DNA from: DCFW01 sp963790715
GTDB lineage: Bacteria; Bacteroidota; Bacteroidia; Bacteroidales; Bacteroidaceae
Direction of reading: 5' to 3'
NCBI GenBank assembly: GCA_963790715.1
Contig: CAWBPN010000018.1
Coordinates: 682,001 to 746,000, forward strand
Length of the DNA stretch: 64,000 nt
Position 1 is the first letter of the stretch, and every line of letters starts with the position of its first letter. Below, one piece after another: positions 35,019 through 47,200 of the stretch. The notes under the pieces are model-generated. The model saw only the letters and a list, made by a program, of their open reading frames with translations. It searched no databases and was not told the origin of the DNA. A program made the position numbers and the translations under genes.

Positions 35019-37238
35019 TCACCGATAAACGGTACAGGTTCGGGAAAATTCAGTATTATTGATATTGTTTACAGGACGCCACGGGCTATCAACCCAGTGT
35101 GCTCCGGCTTCATATATATTGTGTTGGAAATAATTCTCGTGAAACAGCAACAATCCGTTTTGAGAAGCTTTGTATGCAAAATCTTTAAGTCGTTTCCAAT
35201 ACCATTCATTGTATTTATTCAAATCATACTTGCTTAATCCGTCCCATGCCATTCCTTTGCCGCTACGGGCAAACGGTTGCTCATAAAACGGAGGCCATAC
35301 ATCACCGTCACTCCTGCGAATACGTTCATGGTCGTCACGACGAAGATCATACCAAAGGCCATAATTGTGGTTAAGAATAAGATAGTGGTTATCTTTCATG
35401 TAATTTATAACCGAATCCAGCCTATCAGTCAATCCTAAGCCCTCTCGCCCGGGTACAAAACGAGTAACATCTACTTTTGCATGAGGCAAGAAACGGTCTT
35501 TAATATTTCCTGTCCACCATGGCACATCATAATTATTGCCTACAAGTAATTGACCGTCCATAGTTAACTTACCGTTGACTATAGCATACTGATGATTTAC
35601 CTTTGCCAAAGAAATATTAGGATATTTTATTTTAATATTATCCACATCTTTCAGTCCGTTGGACGAAACAGAGGCATTGTATGGTATGGAATCTTCCCAA
35701 ATTTCCATTGTCAGACGAGGTTCGGTTAATGTTTCATAAGCAAATCGTTTGGCACATTCTATCGTAGGACTGCTTGAAGCATCATTCTCATCACGAGGCA
35801 ATATATATCCATCAGGTGCATTTTTACCCAAGCGTCTGTATAACTGGGCATAAAACAAGCTAAATGGTTTTACATGATTATTAGAATCTTTCCATTCTCC
35901 GTTTCCGGAAAAAGATCCCCAACAAGCATTAGCACTATTTTTATCCTCTGGTGAAGGAGAATAGCATTCCAGTTCAGCTGCCGTGCACTGCCACAACATA
36001 CTGTTGGCCGTATTCCAACCTGCTCCGTATTTACTTTGTCCGAGATTCTTGTAACAGATGTTACCGCCGTCGATATTAACTACATCAAACAACAGACCTG
36101 CAGCCCAAGAACCTATTGAACCGCTATATCCGTTAGTTTCTTCCGCTTCGCACTGTACAAAAGCATTAGGTCCCGGAGCACAATAGCCTGCGGCAAAATC
36201 ATGAATTCCTTGGCGAGAGATACAACGTTGTACAAGGGTCTGTTGACCACGCGTATAAAAAGAACATCTGCGAAAACCACCTAATTCTGAAATAGGCTCA
36301 TCGCATAAACAATCTTCAACAGTGACACGTGATGCAGTATTTTGCACGATCACCGCATTACCTGCAAAGTGAAAGAATTGCAAGCGACGCGCCCAACAAT
36401 CGCGAGCATTTTCAATTGTCACTCCAACCCAACAATGGTCTTCATCCTTTGCATTCGAAGCATCATAAGTAGAATTCAACGTGAGGTTTTCAACGCCACA
36501 GTTTTGTATTCTTCCATTCCATTTATAAAGAAAGACTTTACCTCCACCCCAATGCGGATCAAGTGCAGTAGTGATAGGCGAATCAAAAGTAATCTTTGCT
36601 CCGTCGATTCCTACCACCTGACGGTCCCACTGTATATCAATATCACCTGGCTTCCAGCCTAAATTATCCAGTCCTCCGCCGAATATGTTACATCCGATGG
36701 ATGCAATCCAGGCTTTAGTGGATGGTCTGAATATGCGTATCAAGTCTCCCTGTCGTATCTTATCCGAAGGAGTAGCTAACGATATGGAATTGCTGCCTGC
36801 CTGAACTTTGGCATTTGCTATTTTTAATGTATCGGTTATTTTCAAATCGTTACCGCCTTCAATATAAATCAAAGCACCACGATCAACGCCATGTTTGGTA
36901 AGAATGGTTCCTTTCTTGTCAACGCCTCGCAATACAATGCCCGAAACCTTTATCCACAAAGGTTCGTCAATTTGAAACTCACCCTTGCCCAAAAGTACGG
37001 AACCACGAAATCCATCCCTGCCTATAGGCAAAGAGGCCACATAGTCAATTGCTTTTTGAATACGCTGCGAATTATCACCAGACTTACATTGCACATATAC
37101 CACATTCCTTACATTCGGTATTTTCGACTCTGAGGCTCGATAACCACAAGTTGAGTAGTCCATCGGAATATATTGCGCAAATGATACCACCGATATAAAG
37201 AGCTGCACCATAGCGACAAAAAACACCTTTCGTTTCAT
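35019..37238 (-). pseudogene. N-terminal part of a frameshifted beta-helix/DUF6298 protein
   Basis: The signal peptide (MKRKVFFVAMVQLFISVVSF) and a right-handed beta-helix (about residues 45-420: RIQKAIDYVASLPIGRDG, GIVLRGVDKKGTILTKHG, GVENLTLNSTYDASNAK, ARRLQFFHFAGNAVIVQNTA) are intact. After NNINNTEF the frame runs into SRTCTVYR and a TGA. Removing one T from the TTTT run near 35043-35050 restores a single 1012-codon frame with the downstream fragment. The N-terminal fold is that of pectate-lyase-like proteins. It follows the hybrid regulator gene by 25 bp and closes the RG-II-type operon. It is either a true null allele or a base-calling error in a homopolymer. Confidence 0.75.
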
Positions 37239-37263
37239 ATCTATTATTTTAATTGATTTTGTT

Positions 37264-40200
37264 TTAGTGAACCGAACGCCATTCGTTTTGATATTCCTTT
37301 GGCGTTTGATTGTATTTTTTGCGAAAACATTTGCTGAAATAACCTGAATCCCTGAATCCTACTTCAAAAGCAATTTCAGATATGTTTTTATCTGAACTCT
37401 TTATAAGTTCTACCGCCTTATTCAATCTTATTTCCTTTACCAAATCAACGGGTGCGAAACCGGTAAGGCTCTTTAATTTTTTAAAGAACGCCGAGCGGCT
37501 TAGTCCGATCGACGAAGCTATAGAGTCAATATTAAAGTCGGTTTCATTTAAATTTTGTTCAATAACATCTTTTATTTGCTTGATAAACTCTACATCTTTC
37601 TGCACAAGATGTTGTTCATAACTACCGGTTTTCTCTTCATTATTATCTTCACGACCTTCGTGTATCCACATTTTCTCCTGAAACAGACGGCGTTCGTTAA
37701 GTTGCTGATTAATACACGCAACCAGATAATCACGACTGAAAGGTTTTGTTATATAGGCATTAGCACCCAACTTAATAGCACTTACCTTGTCTTCATCGCT
37801 ATTCTTTGCCGTAAGCACAATAACAGGAATATGGCTTATCTCAAAATCCTTACGAACACGCTTCAATAGTTCTATTCCGTCAATACCGGGCATCATCAAA
37901 TCCGTCACAACAATGTCGGGATGATAAAGATACACTTTCTTGATGCCGTCCAATCCATCATTAGCCGTATAGATATTAAACAAATTATCCATCTGCATTT
38001 TCAGCATCTGGCAAAGGTCTTTGTTATCTTCAATCAACAATAAAACAGGTAAAGAAGTATCTACATTACCGTCATTCGTTTTCACGTCATGTTGGAGTAT
38101 TTCACTTGAAGCCGCAGTATGGTCATCAACATAAAAATCAGTTTTCTCTTTCGGGAAATGTTCCTTGTCGGTTTGTAATTCGATGACGAAAGCTACTCCT
38201 TTTGAATCGGTATTGTTTTCAGCCCATATATTACCTTGCAACAAATCCATATATTCTTTCGACAAGGCCAAACCTATGCCGGTACCTGTATTTGATGATT
38301 CATCACTAACATTATCGGCCTGTGAGAAGCGTTCGAATATTTCGGTAAGTTGTGATTCAGGTATACTTACTCCGTTATCTTCCACTCTTATACGACAACG
38401 TTGTCCTTCATCAAACAGTTCCAAAGTGACGCAGACTACACCTCTATTTGGTGTAAATTTAAAAGCATTGCTTAACAGATTTCGTATTATAATGTCTATC
38501 TTTTCATTATCGCACCATATCATGACGTGATCTGCAGGCATCTGAAAGGAAAAAGCTATTTCTTTTTCATCGGCCAATATTTGGAACTCACGATGCAAAG
38601 TTTCCAAGAGCCCGTTCATATCTATCAGTGAAACATGCAAACGCATCTTGCCGTTTTGCACCTTTCTGAAATCAAGAATCTGGTTAACCAACTGAAGCAT
38701 CTGATTTGTATTCTTTTCCATAAGGTTTAAATACTGTTTACCTTTTTCAGACAGATTTTCTTTTTCTTTCAGCTCCTGAATAGGACCCTGTACCAACGTC
38801 AAAGGTGTACGCAACTCGTGACTTATATTAGTGAAAAAACGTATCTTAAGCTCCGCCAAACGTTGGCCGATATATACTTCGTTTTTCATCTTCATCATAT
38901 AATATATTAACCGGATTGCCGCTATAAGTAATATTATACCCAATAAGGCATAAATCATATATGCCCACCATGTAGCCCACCAAGGCGGTAACACCGTCAC
39001 TTTGATTGCACACGACGAACTCACTCCATAATTAGCCTCATCCTGCGCCTGTACTCTGAAGACGTAATGCCCTGGAGATACGTTTGCATAAGAAGCAATA
39101 CGGTTATGTCCGCTAAAGTGCCACTCCTTTTCGTATCCCTCAAGTATATACTTATAACTGATACGATCCTGATTCATATAATTAAGTGAAGCAAACTCTA
39201 TGGTGAACATCGACTGATTATGCTTCAGCGTTATCTCTTTTGCATACTTCACCGAACCGTCGTATATCGGAGGATTGAAACTGCGTAAATCTCTGTTCAG
39301 CACATTGAAGTCGACAATGAATGTTTTATAACTCAACTTATGCTGCCGCGTGATTCTTTCAGGAGAAAATGATAAAATACCCTGCTTGCATCCTATCCAT
39401 ATTTCCTTGTTCTTCATGCAAAAGGCTGTATTATCTTCCATCTCCACATTCGGGAAACCGTCAAAGCGATCATAATTACGTATCATACCGGTAGTTCTGT
39501 TCAAACTCGACAACCCGCTTTCGGTGCCTAACCACAGGCACTTATTAGCGTCTTCGATTATCGACAGTACCACATCGCAATTCAATCCCTCCTGTATTCC
39601 GAAGTTCTTAAATACCGGTGAATGCGCATTCTCGTCGTAACGTACAAGCTTATTCAGTCCGCCACCGAAAACTCCTATCCACACCGTACCTGAAGCATCC
39701 TTATACATTGCATATATATCTTTATCCAACACACCTGTTCCGACTCTATTGCGATAAGTCTCAAAACGAATATCTTCAATGCGTGCAAAATCGTTTTTAA
39801 AAGAAAACAATCCGTCATCGGTACCTACCCACATTCTGCCTACATTATCTTCGGTAATGGAACGAACATCCATGTATAAACCGTACGCCGGGTAATTTCT
39901 GAATCCGTTATATTTATGATGGAATATAGCCTTCTCGCCTTGTTCTTCTATCAAGTTCAGTCCGCCACCAAATGTACAAACCCATATACGCCCGACCTTA
40001 TCTTGATAAGTATAATACACATTATTGCTGCTTATTGAACTAAGTTGCTTAGGGTTATACACATAACGCGTCAATTTCATCCCCTGCAACGATGAACTGC
40101 TAGGCTCCGCTTTTACCAACCCTTCTCCTTTGGTCGAGAACCAAAGCCTCCCGTGATTATCTTCCATAATATGATATACATTGCCAATCGTGCCTCGGAA

Positions 40201-41652
40201 GTACTTATTTACCTTGCCGTCAACATCCAGACAATACACATCTCCCCAGCGCGTACCTACCCATATATCGCCGTTACGTGTCTGCAACAAAGCGCGAATG
40301 CCTTTGCGCTTCACGCCGCTTTCGCCATATCCTTTTCCGGAAAGAAGTTGAGGATAGGCAAAATGAAACTGATGAGGAGGAAAGCTTATTCTGTATATGC
40401 CGTCAACCGTTGATGACAACCATAATATTCCGTCACGATCAAGGGATATGTTGAAGAAACGCTGATTGGGATGGTCTTCGGCAAACGTTCTGTAATTACC
40501 AATATTCGTCATTGAAAGGGAATCACGATCGAACTTCCACACCTCACCATACGGGGTAAGAATAAATAAGCCGTTCTCGCCTGCATCCTGAATCTGCAAT
40601 TCAACAACTTTCTTTTGATCGGCAAACGGATACCTGCGCATGATACGATTACCCGTATCATAATAGATCAATGCTTTGTCCGAGTCCGAGAACCATATTT
40701 TATGGTATGTGTCTATATTAATATTCTGTATATCACTACAGTTCATGGGGAAGAACTGAAATCCTTCCTTTTTCGAACAAATATATATTCCAGACTCGGA
40801 AGCCAAATATAAGGCTCCGTGCTTTTGGACAATGCTTGTAATCGGTGACTTTATCTTTGAAAACGAATAAGAATTAATCTTACCCGTATTAGTATTAATG
40901 CTGTATATACTGCCATTCTTAAGGGCAATCCATGTAATATAGCCGTCATAATAAATATCTGAACAATTGGCCAAATGACGCATTTGCTTAAGAATACCGC
41001 CACAAAGATATTTACATTTAGGCACGGCTAATATCTTATAATCCTGTCCTATCCATAATATATAATCCTTCGTCTCGCCTAAAACATTATGAATCAGCTT
41101 CATGTCATAATGATTGATGTCGTTGCGGGCATCATACAACAAGCGGATAACGACTCTTCCATCCGGTAACACTTTTGCCACAAACAGATTCTTATCTTTT
41201 GTCAACAACAGTATATTACCGTCAGGCATCCTTTGTATCTTGATAATCTGTACATTACGCGATAAGTTTCTTATCTCGTTATATACTTCATGGAATGTCT
41301 CTTCGTGTTTGTCAAACACATACAACCGCCTGTCTATAGTCTGAATCCATAGAAATCCCTTATTATCTTCGACAATGTTTTGTATTTTGCGTGGAGGAAT
41401 ATCCGAATGATTATTGATTCTGGTAATATAAGGAGTGAAGCCGATACCATCGAAAGAACATAGCCCGTACCATGTGCCGAACCAAAGGAACCCGTCGCAA
41501 TCCTTCAAAGAACAGTCTACAATATTATTAGGCAAACCTTGTTCTATTGTATAGTGCTCAACAATCATGTTAGATTGAGCACGGCATATCCCAAAAGCAC
41601 TAAAGAATGCGACCAATGAAAATGCGACAATATGTTTGATTCTACAAGCCAT
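37264..41652 (-). CDS. hybrid two-component system regulator of the RG-II-type locus
   Basis: This 1462-residue protein has a signal peptide (ending near GICRAQ) and periplasmic propellers with repeats such as GFLWFGTWYGLCSFDG and GRIWVCTFGGGLNLIEE (about residues 30-790). A Y_Y_Y domain (about 800-885) leads to one membrane helix (about 892-920). The cytoplasmic part has HisKA with TNISHELRTPLTL (near 939), HATPase (about 1040-1160), a receiver domain with the Asp in VVTDLMMPGIDG (about 1253) and an AraC-type HTH (about 1355-1460). All kinase and receiver motifs are intact. It lies inside the operon, 27 bp after the GH2 gene, so it may be induced with its targets. It probably senses an RG-II-derived oligosaccharide. 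Confidence 0.92.
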   Translation of the reverse strand: MACRIKHIVAFSLVAFFSAFGICRAQSNMIVEHYTIEQGLPNNIVDCSLKDCDGFLWFGTWYGLCSFDGIGFTPYITRINNHSDIPPRKIQNIVEDNKGFLWIQTIDRRLYVFDKHEETFHEVYNEIRNLSRNVQIIKIQRMPDGNILLLTKDKNLFVAKVLPDGRVVIRLLYDARNDINHYDMKLIHNVLGETKDYILWIGQDYKILAVPKCKYLCGGILKQMRHLANCSDIYYDGYITWIALKNGSIYSINTNTGKINSYSFSKIKSPITSIVQKHGALYLASESGIYICSKKEGFQFFPMNCSDIQNINIDTYHKIWFSDSDKALIYYDTGNRIMRRYPFADQKKVVELQIQDAGENGLFILTPYGEVWKFDRDSLSMTNIGNYRTFAEDHPNQRFFNISLDRDGILWLSSTVDGIYRISFPPHQFHFAYPQLLSGKGYGESGVKRKGIRALLQTRNGDIWVGTRWGDVYCLDVDGKVNKYFRGTIGNVYHIMEDNHGRLWFSTKGEGLVKAEPSSSSLQGMKLTRYVYNPKQLSSISSNNVYYTYQDKVGRIWVCTFGGGLNLIEEQGEKAIFHHKYNGFRNYPAYGLYMDVRSITEDNVGRMWVGTDDGLFSFKNDFARIEDIRFETYRNRVGTGVLDKDIYAMYKDASGTVWIGVFGGGLNKLVRYDENAHSPVFKNFGIQEGLNCDVVLSIIEDANKCLWLGTESGLSSLNRTTGMIRNYDRFDGFPNVEMEDNTAFCMKNKEIWIGCKQGILSFSPERITRQHKLSYKTFIVDFNVLNRDLRSFNPPIYDGSVKYAKEITLKHNQSMFTIEFASLNYMNQDRISYKYILEGYEKEWHFSGHNRIASYANVSPGHYVFRVQAQDEANYGVSSSCAIKVTVLPPWWATWWAYMIYALLGIILLIAAIRLIYYMMKMKNEVYIGQRLAELKIRFFTNISHELRTPLTLVQGPIQELKEKENLSEKGKQYLNLMEKNTNQMLQLVNQILDFRKVQNGKMRLHVSLIDMNGLLETLHREFQILADEKEIAFSFQMPADHVMIWCDNEKIDIIIRNLLSNAFKFTPNRGVVCVTLELFDEGQRCRIRVEDNGVSIPESQLTEIFERFSQADNVSDESSNTGTGIGLALSKEYMDLLQGNIWAENNTDSKGVAFVIELQTDKEHFPKEKTDFYVDDHTAASSEILQHDVKTNDGNVDTSLPVLLLIEDNKDLCQMLKMQMDNLFNIYTANDGLDGIKKVYLYHPDIVVTDLMMPGIDGIELLKRVRKDFEISHIPVIVLTAKNSDEDKVSAIKLGANAYITKPFSRDYLVACINQQLNERRLFQEKMWIHEGREDNNEEKTGSYEQHLVQKDVEFIKQIKDVIEQNLNETDFNIDSIASSIGLSRSAFFKKLKSLTGFAPVDLVKEIRLNKAVELIKSSDKNISEIAFEVGFRDSGYFSKCFRKKYNQTPKEYQNEWRSVH

Positions 41653-41679
41653 TTACAATTTATGTCCTATACAAATTAT

Positions 41680-44253
41680 TTATTTTATTCCAAAGTCAGT
41701 TTGTTGGTTTTCCACTTCTTTTAGTGTCTTTTGTTTTTCTTCTTCACTCATTTGAGGCTTATTCTCATCCTTTTGTTGCGAATGACCTTTTTTCTTTGTT
41801 ACATATTCTTCAATATAGCAGGCAGGCAACGGATCAGGTATGCTTTCAAATTCAATGCTGCCGGCTGCCGGTGCGAACTCTCCTTCAAACAGCGGACGTG
41901 CGGTAACCTTTATTTTACCGGCCTTACGCGTAGAGCGAATCAATACCGGTGCCGATCCCCACTCTACCGCACGCGGGTTGGCCAATATCGAAGCATCACC
42001 TATAATTTGTCCTTCTCCTTCTACGGTAAACTCCAACTCATCTTTTGCCAAACGGCGAACATTGCCGTTGTCATCGGTTACCTCGGCTACAACTACTACG
42101 AAGTCTGAGCCGTCGGCTACCAGTTTCTTTCCCTCACTGTCTACATATAAGCGTATCTTAGTCGACCGGCGCGACGGCATTTTCTTTTCGCTGCACACAA
42201 CTTTACCGTTAACTATACCTTCGGCCAAAAGACCTACTCTTTGCCAATCTTTTTTATAATAACTATAATCGCGAGCTTTCCAGAAACTCCAAAAGTCTTT
42301 AAAAACAACAGGAGCATTAGGTATGCCACCTTTAGCATGCACTACAGGCAAAACCAACGACTTGTCTCCTTCAAAAGCCGTTAATCTAACTGAATCGCAG
42401 TTACTGAATACAACTACATCGGAATCGGAAAACTGTGTCATCTCATTGGCGATATAAACCATAGGTCCGCCATTTTGAACCTGACTTCTGAACATATAAT
42501 AAGCATATTTCGGCTGGCGGAACGCATCATATATTCCTCCAAAATAAGGATCCGGATGATAGCCGCGTTGATGATCGAAAGGATGCCATTGGCAACCTCC
42601 TATAAATTGACCGTTCGTCTTAAACATCAATCCATAGGTATTAGCTAAAGACATTGCCTGCATCAACTGAGGTTTCTCTCCCCAACTGCGACTGGCACGA
42701 TTAATTGCATTATGCGCATACCAGTCATCTACATATTCGCCGAACTCGCGAGTAAATACGCATTGTTTAATGTCATTGCCCGGACGTGCATCCTCAGGCC
42801 AACCGTAAACAACATCATAATTATCTTTTACGCCGGCCGAATTCAAATCGGCTGCCGCTACAGGACGATTAGGATAAGGAAATTCATCTTTGGTAATTTG
42901 AAGAGATTTCAAGGCAAAGTCTTTTGGATAATGAGTTTCATTTAATATAGGTTCCCACATCAATACGCAAGTATGGTTACGGTCTCGACGAATCATATCT
43001 CTTGTATTCTGATATACACGCGGGGCAAACACGGTGTCCTTATTCCAATACTGCCATCCCGGTGTAGCCACTATAACAAATAATCCCAATTCGTCACATG
43101 CATCCATAAATGCAGGGTCTTGCGGATAATGAGCAGAACGAACTATCACACAACCGGCATCACGCAAACGTTTTGCGTCGCGCCACTGTTGACTGTTAGG
43201 CGAAGCATTTCCCACATAGGCAAAATCCTGATGGCGATTGCCTCCGATTAATTGCCCGAAAGGTTTGCCGTTTAACCAAAGTCCGTCCTTACCTCTGAAC
43301 TCCGCTTTTCGTATTCCCATGCGTAAAGCACCACCATCTACCGTTTGCCAGTTAGACTGCACAGAACATTCCACATTATATAAATACGGATCATTAGGTG
43401 ACCATAAATGAGGGTTCTTAACAACAATACTTAAGAGAACCGTTTTAGTCTTGCCGGCGGATAAAATAAGTTTCGATTTCGTTGATTTTATTATATTGCC
43501 TTTTGCATCGCGAATTATGGCATTCACCCACGTATCAACCGAATGAGCCGATTCATTCTTTACTTCAACATTCAAATATACTTCTGCTTTCTTGTCGGAT
43601 ATATCGCCATAATGCAAAAATACTCCTCCGCCGGCAACTTCATTAGCTTCCAACGCATCGGTAATGGCAATAGGCGACTTACCTATCATCCAAACATCAC
43701 GATAAATACCGCCGTGATAACAGAAATCCAGCGCCGTTTGTTTTTTACCGGGAGGATAAGTTCCGTCATCACTATTGTCAGCCTTTACAGCTATCAAACA
43801 TGAATCTCCGGCATGAACACCACATGCGGACAAATCTATTATAATCGGCAGGTATCCGCCAAAATGTGTTTTTACTTTTATTCCATTTACATAAAATTCC
43901 TGCTTGCCCATTACGGCTTCAAAATAGAGTGTAACATGCTTGCCTTTCATTTTAGCGGGAACAACAAAATGCTTTCTATACCATGCAACACCTTGATAAT
44001 TACGGCACCCGCTTGCTTCAGCAGGCATCAATTGCACCGTGTGCGGAGTAGCTACAATATCCCATGAAGAATCATTGAAGTGCAAAGCCTCAGCACCTTT
44101 TACATCTCCGCGATAAAAACGCCAACCGGGATTGAAATCATAAATTACCCGTCCGCTGTCGTTCAACGGGAAGAACCCGGCAATCGACGTTTCTATTTGT
44201 GCTGCCAAATGCAGAGGTAATAATAAAATCAATAAAACAAATATCTTTTTCAT
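41680..44253 (-). CDS. GH2 beta-galactosidase-like enzyme
   Basis: This 857-residue secreted enzyme has the GH2 order: sugar-binding jelly roll (about residues 35-190), immunoglobulin-like domain (195-305), TIM barrel (310-600) and C-terminal sandwiches. The acid/base Glu439 is in ILNETHYP and the nucleophile Glu503 in TREFGEY. Substrate could be beta-galactose, glucuronate or arabinose linkages; GH2 is polyspecific. The last 40 residues are highly charged (KKKGHSQQKDENKPQ, EEKQKTLKEVENQQ), an unusual tail. The gene is followed by the hybrid regulator and preceded, 4 bp away, by the GH78-sialidase fusion. Confidence 0.88.
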   Translation of the reverse strand: MKKIFVLLILLLPLHLAAQIETSIAGFFPLNDSGRVIYDFNPGWRFYRGDVKGAEALHFNDSSWDIVATPHTVQLMPAEASGCRNYQGVAWYRKHFVVPAKMKGKHVTLYFEAVMGKQEFYVNGIKVKTHFGGYLPIIIDLSACGVHAGDSCLIAVKADNSDDGTYPPGKKQTALDFCYHGGIYRDVWMIGKSPIAITDALEANEVAGGGVFLHYGDISDKKAEVYLNVEVKNESAHSVDTWVNAIIRDAKGNIIKSTKSKLILSAGKTKTVLLSIVVKNPHLWSPNDPYLYNVECSVQSNWQTVDGGALRMGIRKAEFRGKDGLWLNGKPFGQLIGGNRHQDFAYVGNASPNSQQWRDAKRLRDAGCVIVRSAHYPQDPAFMDACDELGLFVIVATPGWQYWNKDTVFAPRVYQNTRDMIRRDRNHTCVLMWEPILNETHYPKDFALKSLQITKDEFPYPNRPVAAADLNSAGVKDNYDVVYGWPEDARPGNDIKQCVFTREFGEYVDDWYAHNAINRASRSWGEKPQLMQAMSLANTYGLMFKTNGQFIGGCQWHPFDHQRGYHPDPYFGGIYDAFRQPKYAYYMFRSQVQNGGPMVYIANEMTQFSDSDVVVFSNCDSVRLTAFEGDKSLVLPVVHAKGGIPNAPVVFKDFWSFWKARDYSYYKKDWQRVGLLAEGIVNGKVVCSEKKMPSRRSTKIRLYVDSEGKKLVADGSDFVVVVAEVTDDNGNVRRLAKDELEFTVEGEGQIIGDASILANPRAVEWGSAPVLIRSTRKAGKIKVTARPLFEGEFAPAAGSIEFESIPDPLPACYIEEYVTKKKGHSQQKDENKPQMSEEEKQKTLKEVENQQTDFGIK

Positions 44254-44257
44254 GATT

Positions 44258-47200
44258 TCAAATCATTTTAATTCGAACATATTTAATGCGTTGACGCCGC
44301 CAGGTGTATACAATATTTAATGCACCGTCACTCCCTTGTATTATTGCAGGATACGAATATTGGCTAATAGGACTGTCTTCAAGCGTAATCCACTTTTTCC
44401 AATGCAAGCCGTCATTCGACAATGCAATTGAAATAGGTGTTCGTACTCCTTTCTTTGCTCCGGGCAATATAGGAGAATCATTATACACAAGTGCAAATTG
44501 TCCGTTCTTAAGGGTTACAGCGTCTATACCCGAATTATTATTAGGCACATCGGTTAATTGCAAAGGCGTCCAGATTTCACCGTTATCCTTACTCCATGTC
44601 ACTCCTATCTTTCCACTTTGTGTTCGGCACAAAACTTCCAATCGTCCATCCTTAAGTTGAAGTATTGTAGGTTGTATAGCGCGTATCGAATCCGTCGCTT
44701 TCACCGGTCCGACTTTCCTCCATGTCTTACCCAAATCATCCGATAATTCGAAATATATTCGCCAACCACCGCTTTCCAAACTGCAAGGCGAGATAATACG
44801 TCCTTTTACATATACAGGCTTGTCTTTTGCCGGCCCCAATATTCCATCTGGAAGAGGTTCCCTTTTACTCCACGTTTTACCTCCATCTTTGGAACGTACC
44901 AACCAACCTTTCCAGTCGGATACATCCTTACCTATCTTAAAGAACAATACCAAATCTCCACCTGGTATTTGAAACAATACAGGATTCCAACAAGCCTTGC
45001 GTTCTTTTGGTGACATAACTCCGTCAGCAACCATTAAAGGTTTCGTCCACGAAGAAGCTCCTTTAGGTTTCCGGCATACCCAAATGCAAACATCAGGATT
45101 GCGTTCCTTTGTACCTCCAAAAAATGCAGACACCAATGAACCTTCTTTATTCTCTACAATAGTAGAAGCATGGCATTCGGGAAAAGATGCTTTCTCATAT
45201 AAAAACTCATCATTGGTTACCGCCTTATTCCGCATCGGCATTTTCACGTTAAACGACCAATGTCCGGAACCTATTTGCTTTATTTCACCATCAGGCAAAT
45301 GAACTTCTGCCGTAGTATTTGCAGGAATACCGACATACCAATTCAGCATTCCATTATCTTTTTGCCAACGGCTGATAACTTTTCCATATAATGTATTATA
45401 TGAAGAATTTATACTATCCATATCTTCTATGTTGAAATCCGGTTTCAATATGATATGTTTAAATCCGGGTTGATTAGGATCAACTTCAATTCCCGCCAAG
45501 TTCTCATAGCACCATGAAATCAAATCGCCGAGTAGCATTACGTGATTACCGCTGTTCATTGCTGCATTTGCAGTATCACCATTCCATAATTCCCATATTG
45601 TAGTTGCACCTTTTTCCGCCATATATCCCCAACTTGGATATGTTTTGTTTGTTGCCAATAACCAAGCTATGTCCGAACGTCCCATGCGCGACAGTTCATG
45701 CATCAACCACTGTACACCTATTACACCTGTTGATATATGACCTTTGTTGGTAGTAACAATAGCATTAACTATATTCTTTTCCACTTCACCGCGCGTATAT
45801 TCATCCGGTACCATATCAAAAGCTAAAGGTAACAGATTGGCAGTAACTGTGTTGTTACCATAATATGTGCTGTCAGGATAAAGCCAATGTCCCTGTATTT
45901 TTGAAGAGCCTTTCTTTACCGTAAGAAACTTCTTATTAAAAGCAGACTTTACAATAATAGCTTCATCCGAATATGTCTTTTCATCGGCTACCAAACCTTG
46001 TAGCTTAGCAAAGCGTTGCATAAGTCGAAGCATCTTATAATAATAGGCTGTTGCTATTAATGTGCCGTCAGTGCAACGAAGAGGATCCTGACTATGGATA
46101 AGTTCAGGCTTCTCGGGCGGTACGCACCAATCACCATATTTATCACGAGGCATCAGTCCGTCTTTCATGTATGTATCTTTAAGATGCTTCATCCACTTCT
46201 TCATGTAAGGATAACCCTGAAAAATAGGAGCAATATTACCGTATTGGTTATAAAGCATATCGGATGCAAACAGCATCACTGAAGGCCATGTTACATTATC
46301 ACTATAATAGTTCCAAAATGCAGGAGCAACATCGGGAATGCATCCGTCTTCACGTTGAGCTTCACAAATATCACGTACCCATTTGGCATAGAGAGGAGCA
46401 TTCTCAAAAACAAAACTTTCACCTATACAACCACGGGCACGGTCACCTAACCACGGTTGACGTTCATTTCTTTGCGGGCAATCGACGGGCATACCTTTAT
46501 AATCGCTCCTTATGCCCCAAACCGCATTGTTATAAACTTTATTCAATATACTGTCCGAACTGGAAAAGCTTCCTGTTTCGTCCATTTTATCATTAACAAC
46601 CTCTCCTACAAAATCAGACTTTACAGGATTAGTATAACCGGTAACTTCAACATAACGGAAACCGTGATATACAAATCGAGGAGCCCATTCCCTACCATTC
46701 TCATCTCCTTTTACAATATAGTAATCCGTAGCACGGGCATCACGTAAATTCTTCACATACAGTGATCCGTCTTTTTGCAATTTCTCGGCAAAACGCAAAC
46801 GAATAGTATCTCCGACCTGACCGTTACGGATTTTCATGCGTATCCATCCGGCAAAGTTCTGCCCCATATCCAAAATATATAAGCTTCCTCTTTGCTGCAT
46901 GCTTGCAGGATTCAACCTGGCAGTAACCTCCATGTTATTGCTCATTGCCCCACGCAAAGCGCCGGTAGGTATACTTGTCATTTTAACTTTCTGCCACTTT
47001 GAATCGTCATAACCGACTTTCGTCCATCCGTCAAACTCCTTGCGCGCATCATATATCTCTCCATCATATTCATTATCACTTCTGATAGGACCGTCAAGAT
47101 TGATTTTCCACGATTCGTCACTCGCTATTGTCTCTTTAGTGCCATCGGCATATTCAACTATTAAGTTCAGACGCAACTTTGGATAACCGAAATTATTAAT

